NCBI GenBank assembly: GCA_051453625.1
Contig: JBOZIK010000001.1
Location: 212,778,851 to 212,842,850 of the forward strand
Origin: Welwitschia mirabilis
Taxonomy: Eukaryota; Gnetophyta; Gnetopsida; Welwitschiales
Direction of reading: 5' to 3'
DNA: 64,000 nucleotides
Positions 60,237-64,000 of this stretch are shown in pieces. Under the pieces are notes generated by a model that was given only the letters and a program-made list of their open reading frames with translations, did no database searches and had not been told where the DNA came from. Each line of letters begins with the position of its first letter. Position 1 is the first letter of the stretch. The translations under genes were made by a program, and so were the position numbers.

Positions 60237-61779
60237 TAAAGGTATGGTAGCAGCTTAGGGGAGTACTAGTTTTTCTTTTTGCAAGTTTTATATATAGTCT
60301 TTATTTCTCTAGTGATGGGTACTAGTTCATCTTCTAGTGATACCTGAATTAATCCTTTTTTTCCCTTTTTTTTACTTTTTATTTCTTTTTTTTTTTACTT
60401 TTCAATGAATGGTATTTGTACTTTTAGTATTATCCCAAAACAGTTAAGGTTTTTAAAATTTGTTTTTTATTTTCTAACTTCTTTTCTATAGGTCCAACAT
60501 TGGATGTAGGTTTCTTTGNNNNNNNNNNNNNNNNNNNNNNNNNNNNNNNNNNNNNNNNNNNNNNNNNNNNNNNNNNNNNNNNNNNNNNNNNNNNNNNNNN
60601 NNNNNNNNNNNNNNNNNNTAAAATCTTATCTACCTAATGCTACTAGATAACTTCTACCTAATGGTATAAGATAGAATATTATCTACCTAATGATAAATGA
60701 TGAAGATTTTACCTAATGCTTTAAGTCAAGAATGTAACCACCTCCCATGATCATCTTTCCTTGTAAAAGAACCTTTAACCCGTAATTGTATACATGCTTT
60801 CCTTGGAGAATTATACCACTTTGGAGCATTGACTTGTGATGGAATTCTAGGTGATTCTTTAAAAGAGTGAAATAGTCTTTAAGGATTACTAAAGATTTCT
60901 TCCTACTTTCTTCTTTCTTTTCTATAAAGATATTCTTCTTGTAATACAAAAGTTATTTTTCTTAATCTTAATTCATGACTAATATCATAATTAGAATGAT
61001 TAGTTAACTTTTTTAACTATTAAGTTCAATTTAATTATGTGAATTCCTCTTTATTACTTAGTCTTTTAATTTCATAGATCTTGAGTACTTTAGGAGTTCT
61101 TACTTTTTATTATTACTTAAGACTAAAGTATTGATTGGATTTACCATTTCTTATATGGTGGATTAGATTATGCTCTATGAATTGAACCAAAAGCACTTGA
61201 TCATTTGGATTATTTTTCAAGAAGGCAATTGGACAACATTAAAGTGAAGGACTGCTTTGGATAAATTAGTAATACCTTGAAGCTAGTTTACTTCATCCTT
61301 CTCTAAGATGAATTTCAAATCTGGAATTTACATTTACCTTTTCTTTATTTACTTTGTAACTTGCATTAAGATTCAAGTTAGTATAATGCTAATCCTAAAC
61401 CCATGTTATCCTTGAGGAAGAATGATAGTTAATTGAAAACTTAGCTTATCTAGTTACTGTACTATACATTAATCAAATATTGACACTATTGCCATGGATA
61501 AAGGCATGATAGTAGCTTAGGGAGTACTAGTTTTTATTTTTGCAAGTTTTATACATAGTCTTCATTTCTCTAGTGATGGGTACTAGTCCAACTTCTAGTG
61601 ATACTTGAATTGATCCTTTTTTTTTTCCTTTTTTTTTCTTTTTATTTCTTTTCTTTTACTTTCTAATGAATGGTATTCATACTTTTAGTATTATCCCAAA
61701 TCGGTTAAGGTTTTTAAACTTTGTTTTTTATTTTCTAACTTCTTTTCTATAGGTCTAACATTTGATGTAGGTTTCTTTG

Positions 61780-62884
61780 ATGTTAAGAAAACTTTAAAAC
61801 CTTAAAAATTTTAATTGAACTTATGATTACATTATGCNNNNNNNNNNNNNNNNNNNNNNNNNNNNNNNNNNNNNNNNNNNNNNNNNNNNNNNNNNNNNNN
61901 NNNNNNNNNNNNNNNNNNNNNNNNNNNNNNNNNNNNNNNNNNNNNNNNNNNNNNNNNNNNNNNNNNNNNNNNNNNNNNNNNNNNNNNNNNNNNNNNNNNN
62001 NNNNNNNNNNNNNNNNNNNNNNNNNNNNNNNNNNNNNNNNNNNNNNNNNNNNNNNNNNNNNNNNNNNNNNNNNNNNNNNNNNNNNNNNNNNNNNNNNNNN
62101 NNNNNNNNNNNNNNNNNNNNNNNNNNNNNNNNNNNNNNNNNNNNNNNNNNNNNNNNNNNNNNNNNNNNNNNNNNNNNNNNNNNNNNNNNNNNNNNNNNNN
62201 NNNNNNNNNNNNNNNNNNNNNNNNNNNNNNNNNNNNNNNNNNNNNNNNNNNNNNNNNNNNNNNNNNNNNNNNNNNNNNNNNNNNNNNNNNNNNNNNNNNN
62301 NNNNNNNNNNNNNNNNNNNNNNNNNNNNNNNNNNNNNNNNAAAAATTTTAAGTGAACTTATGATTACATTGTGCTCTTTTATTTTATATTTCTTTTTTTG
62401 TGTTTTTACATCTTTCTGTGTAAAATTTTGTTAAAATTATTTTGTAATTCTTATTATTGTTTACTCTCATTTATCATTCCTATTTCACTACGTTTGTAAA
62501 ACACTTAAAAATTTTAAAATTTTCTCATGATTTCGTTATGTTGGACTTGATTTTATTCACATTTAATGTCTCTGTTTTATTTTGTTGTAACCTTAACACT
62601 ATAAACATTTTGTATGTGACCAGTAAACTTATTTGTAGAAATTTTTGGATAATAAACCCCTTGGAAAATTTAAACAATTCAAAAAATATATATATTAAAG
62701 TTAAAATAATNNNNNNNNNNNNNNNNNNNNNNNNNNNNNNNNNNNNNNNNNNNNNNNNNNNNNNNNNNNNNNNNNNNNNNNNNNNNNNNNNNNNNNNNNN
62801 NNNNNNNNNNTTATAAAATTTAAACAATTCAAATATTTTATATATTAAAGTTAAAATCATAATTCATTTGCTTAAAAAATTGTC
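61780..62884 (+). other. Leader of the Athila-like element, with gaps
   Basis: AT-rich leader with T-tracts. A 503-N gap (61838-62340) is flanked by a 34-base overlap (61804-61837 / 62341-62374). A 100-N gap (62711-62810) is flanked by a 50-base overlap (62661-62710 / 62811-62860). No coding sequence recognised. Confidence 0.6.
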
Positions 62885-63060
62885 ATGAGTTGGGAAAATA
62901 ATCCATTTGATACACCTTCTAAACCCTAATTTACCTACAAAAATAGTGATAATTTGTAAAATGATTAAAATTCTATTCAACATAAAATTGTAGGTGATTA
63001 TATTAGGCCAGGAAAACTTTAAGGGATTTTATCCAACCTAATTACCATAGCCCTTACTCT
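62885..63060 (+). pseudogene. Possible gag start of the Athila-like element
   Basis: An ATG opens MSWENNPFDTPSKP, followed by stop-broken text including IVGDYIRPGKL (about 62985-63020). A '(R/G)DY.RP' motif near the gag N-terminus is known in Athila-type elements, and the distance from the PBS is plausible. The rest of gag is not visible, so this is weak. Confidence 0.3.
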
Positions 63061-64000
63061 TCACTCTCCTCTCCATATTTATTTTTATCAATAACCTTTA
63101 CCTTTCAATAAAACTCCTTATCCCAAATTTAAAATACCTTACTTTTAATACAGTTTGATCTTATCTTTTTCACCATCCATTACGACCCTTATTCCACCTT
63201 AACCTATCAATGCACTTCATTCTTTAAATCTTATCCTTAATCATCTAACTATCAAATAACTTCATCTAAATCATTGAAAGATACCTTTAAAAAGTTCATG
63301 AAAATACAAATTCACATAAATCAAACACAAAAACAAATAAACCAAATAATAGAACAAAGAAACTAAGACTTAAGAAAATGAACCAAGGAATTGAGAAAAT
63401 GCAATAAATACTTAAGCAAGCAAGCAAACTATTTGAGTAAGATATCTAACAATTGATTCAAATCATTGCTCAAATTGCACTACAAGAGTAAGACCTTTTT
63501 ACATCCTTTAAAACTAATCCTAGGAATCTTGAGAGGATTTAAAATAGCCAAATCAATGAAAGCAAAATCATATATATTATGAATAGTGAACAATCATGTG
63601 AGGAAAGACATACCTCAAGGAGTTACACAAAAAAGGATAAACCATTAAGCAACATTAACAAAGAGAAAATTAAATCACAATAATTTTTAATTTATTAAAC
63701 ACATAAGGAGGAATCTTATAATGACCTCAATAAGGAAGAAAACATTAGCAAAGTACCATTTCATGATCCATCTCCATCTTGTTGTCAACAACTTCATGAG
63801 CTAATTATTCCATCTCCCCCTTTGTCTATGTAAGACCCAAGCCTTAGTAAAGAAGATAAAACTTCTAGAGAATTAAAACTAATTTTCAACTACCATGATT
63901 TTTTAATTAATTTTCATCTTCCACAGAAATTGATATCTTGCAAGAGTTGTTAATTAAACATAAATAAGATAAGAAATAAACTATTATTGACTTTAAATAT
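63061..64000. other. Window end, unassigned
   Basis: AT-rich, C-rich on the plus strand in the first 200 bases (many 'cctta/cctt'), no open frame. Presumably interior of the Athila-like element or a neighbouring insertion. Confidence 0.4.

Larger units (their letters stand above)
59357..61779. repeat. Gap-flanking duplicate pair (59357-60518 / 60619-61779)
   Basis: About 1,161 bases abut a 100-N gap (60519-60618) on both sides. It is the largest such pair in the window. Confidence 0.95.

Noticed and set aside
1-64000. CRISPR arrays, operons, ribosome-binding sites, phage genes
   Set aside because: Nothing of the kind is visible; the window is a eukaryotic, plant-type repeat landscape.

Overview
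This window looks like a piece of a large, repeat-rich, AT-rich plant nuclear genome, probably a eudicot. The evidence is retroelement primer-binding sites complementary to plant initiator Met-tRNA and, in decayed form, Asp-tRNA; plant Ty3/gypsy and Ty1/copia protein fragments; long LTRs with TATA boxes; and essentially no intact gene. I see no host protein-coding gene, rRNA or functional tRNA. Almost everything I can identify is decayed LTR-retrotransposon sequence, much of it with C-to-T type damage (Gln and Trp codons turned into stops, CpG lost).

Layout. 58-3900: copy 1 of an unclassified 3.4-kb repeat ('family B'). 3905-5313: an Athila-like LTR on the minus strand ('family A'). 6833-10047: a diverged copy of the long gypsy LTR used by element 1. 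11040-13210: a second minus-strand family A LTR. 13240-13900: a decayed copia gag. 14336-18075: family B copy 2. 18350-22487: a putative LTR/leader followed by a decayed acidic ORF. 24250-25690: a degenerate tandem array of about 97 bp. 26440-27055: a coding-like stretch on the minus strand.

30094-40655 (element 1) is a complete LTR retrotransposon with about 4-kb LTRs, a CAAGC target-site duplication on both sides, and a short interior that encodes only gag. 40773-53005 (element 2) is a complete Ty3/gypsy element with 415-bp LTRs and gag, protease, RT, RNase H and integrase in that order, with a possible chromodomain after them. Between its PBS and its gag lies an unusual leader of about 4.6 kb that carries an antisense coding-like region with its own TATA box and clusters of a 20-bp minisatellite. 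54205-55500 is a third family A LTR (minus). 58901-60213 is a plus-strand family A LTR followed by an Asp-tRNA-type PBS and an Athila-like leader that runs to the window end.

The assembly needs care. Of the 14 gaps of exactly 100 N, 12 are flanked by copies of the same sequence that abut the gap, and at least five gaps of other sizes behave the same way. These look like unmerged contig or haplotype overlaps rather than biological duplications, so real distances are shorter than the coordinates suggest. One case, at 35981-36045, is too diverged for that and may be a real tandem element.
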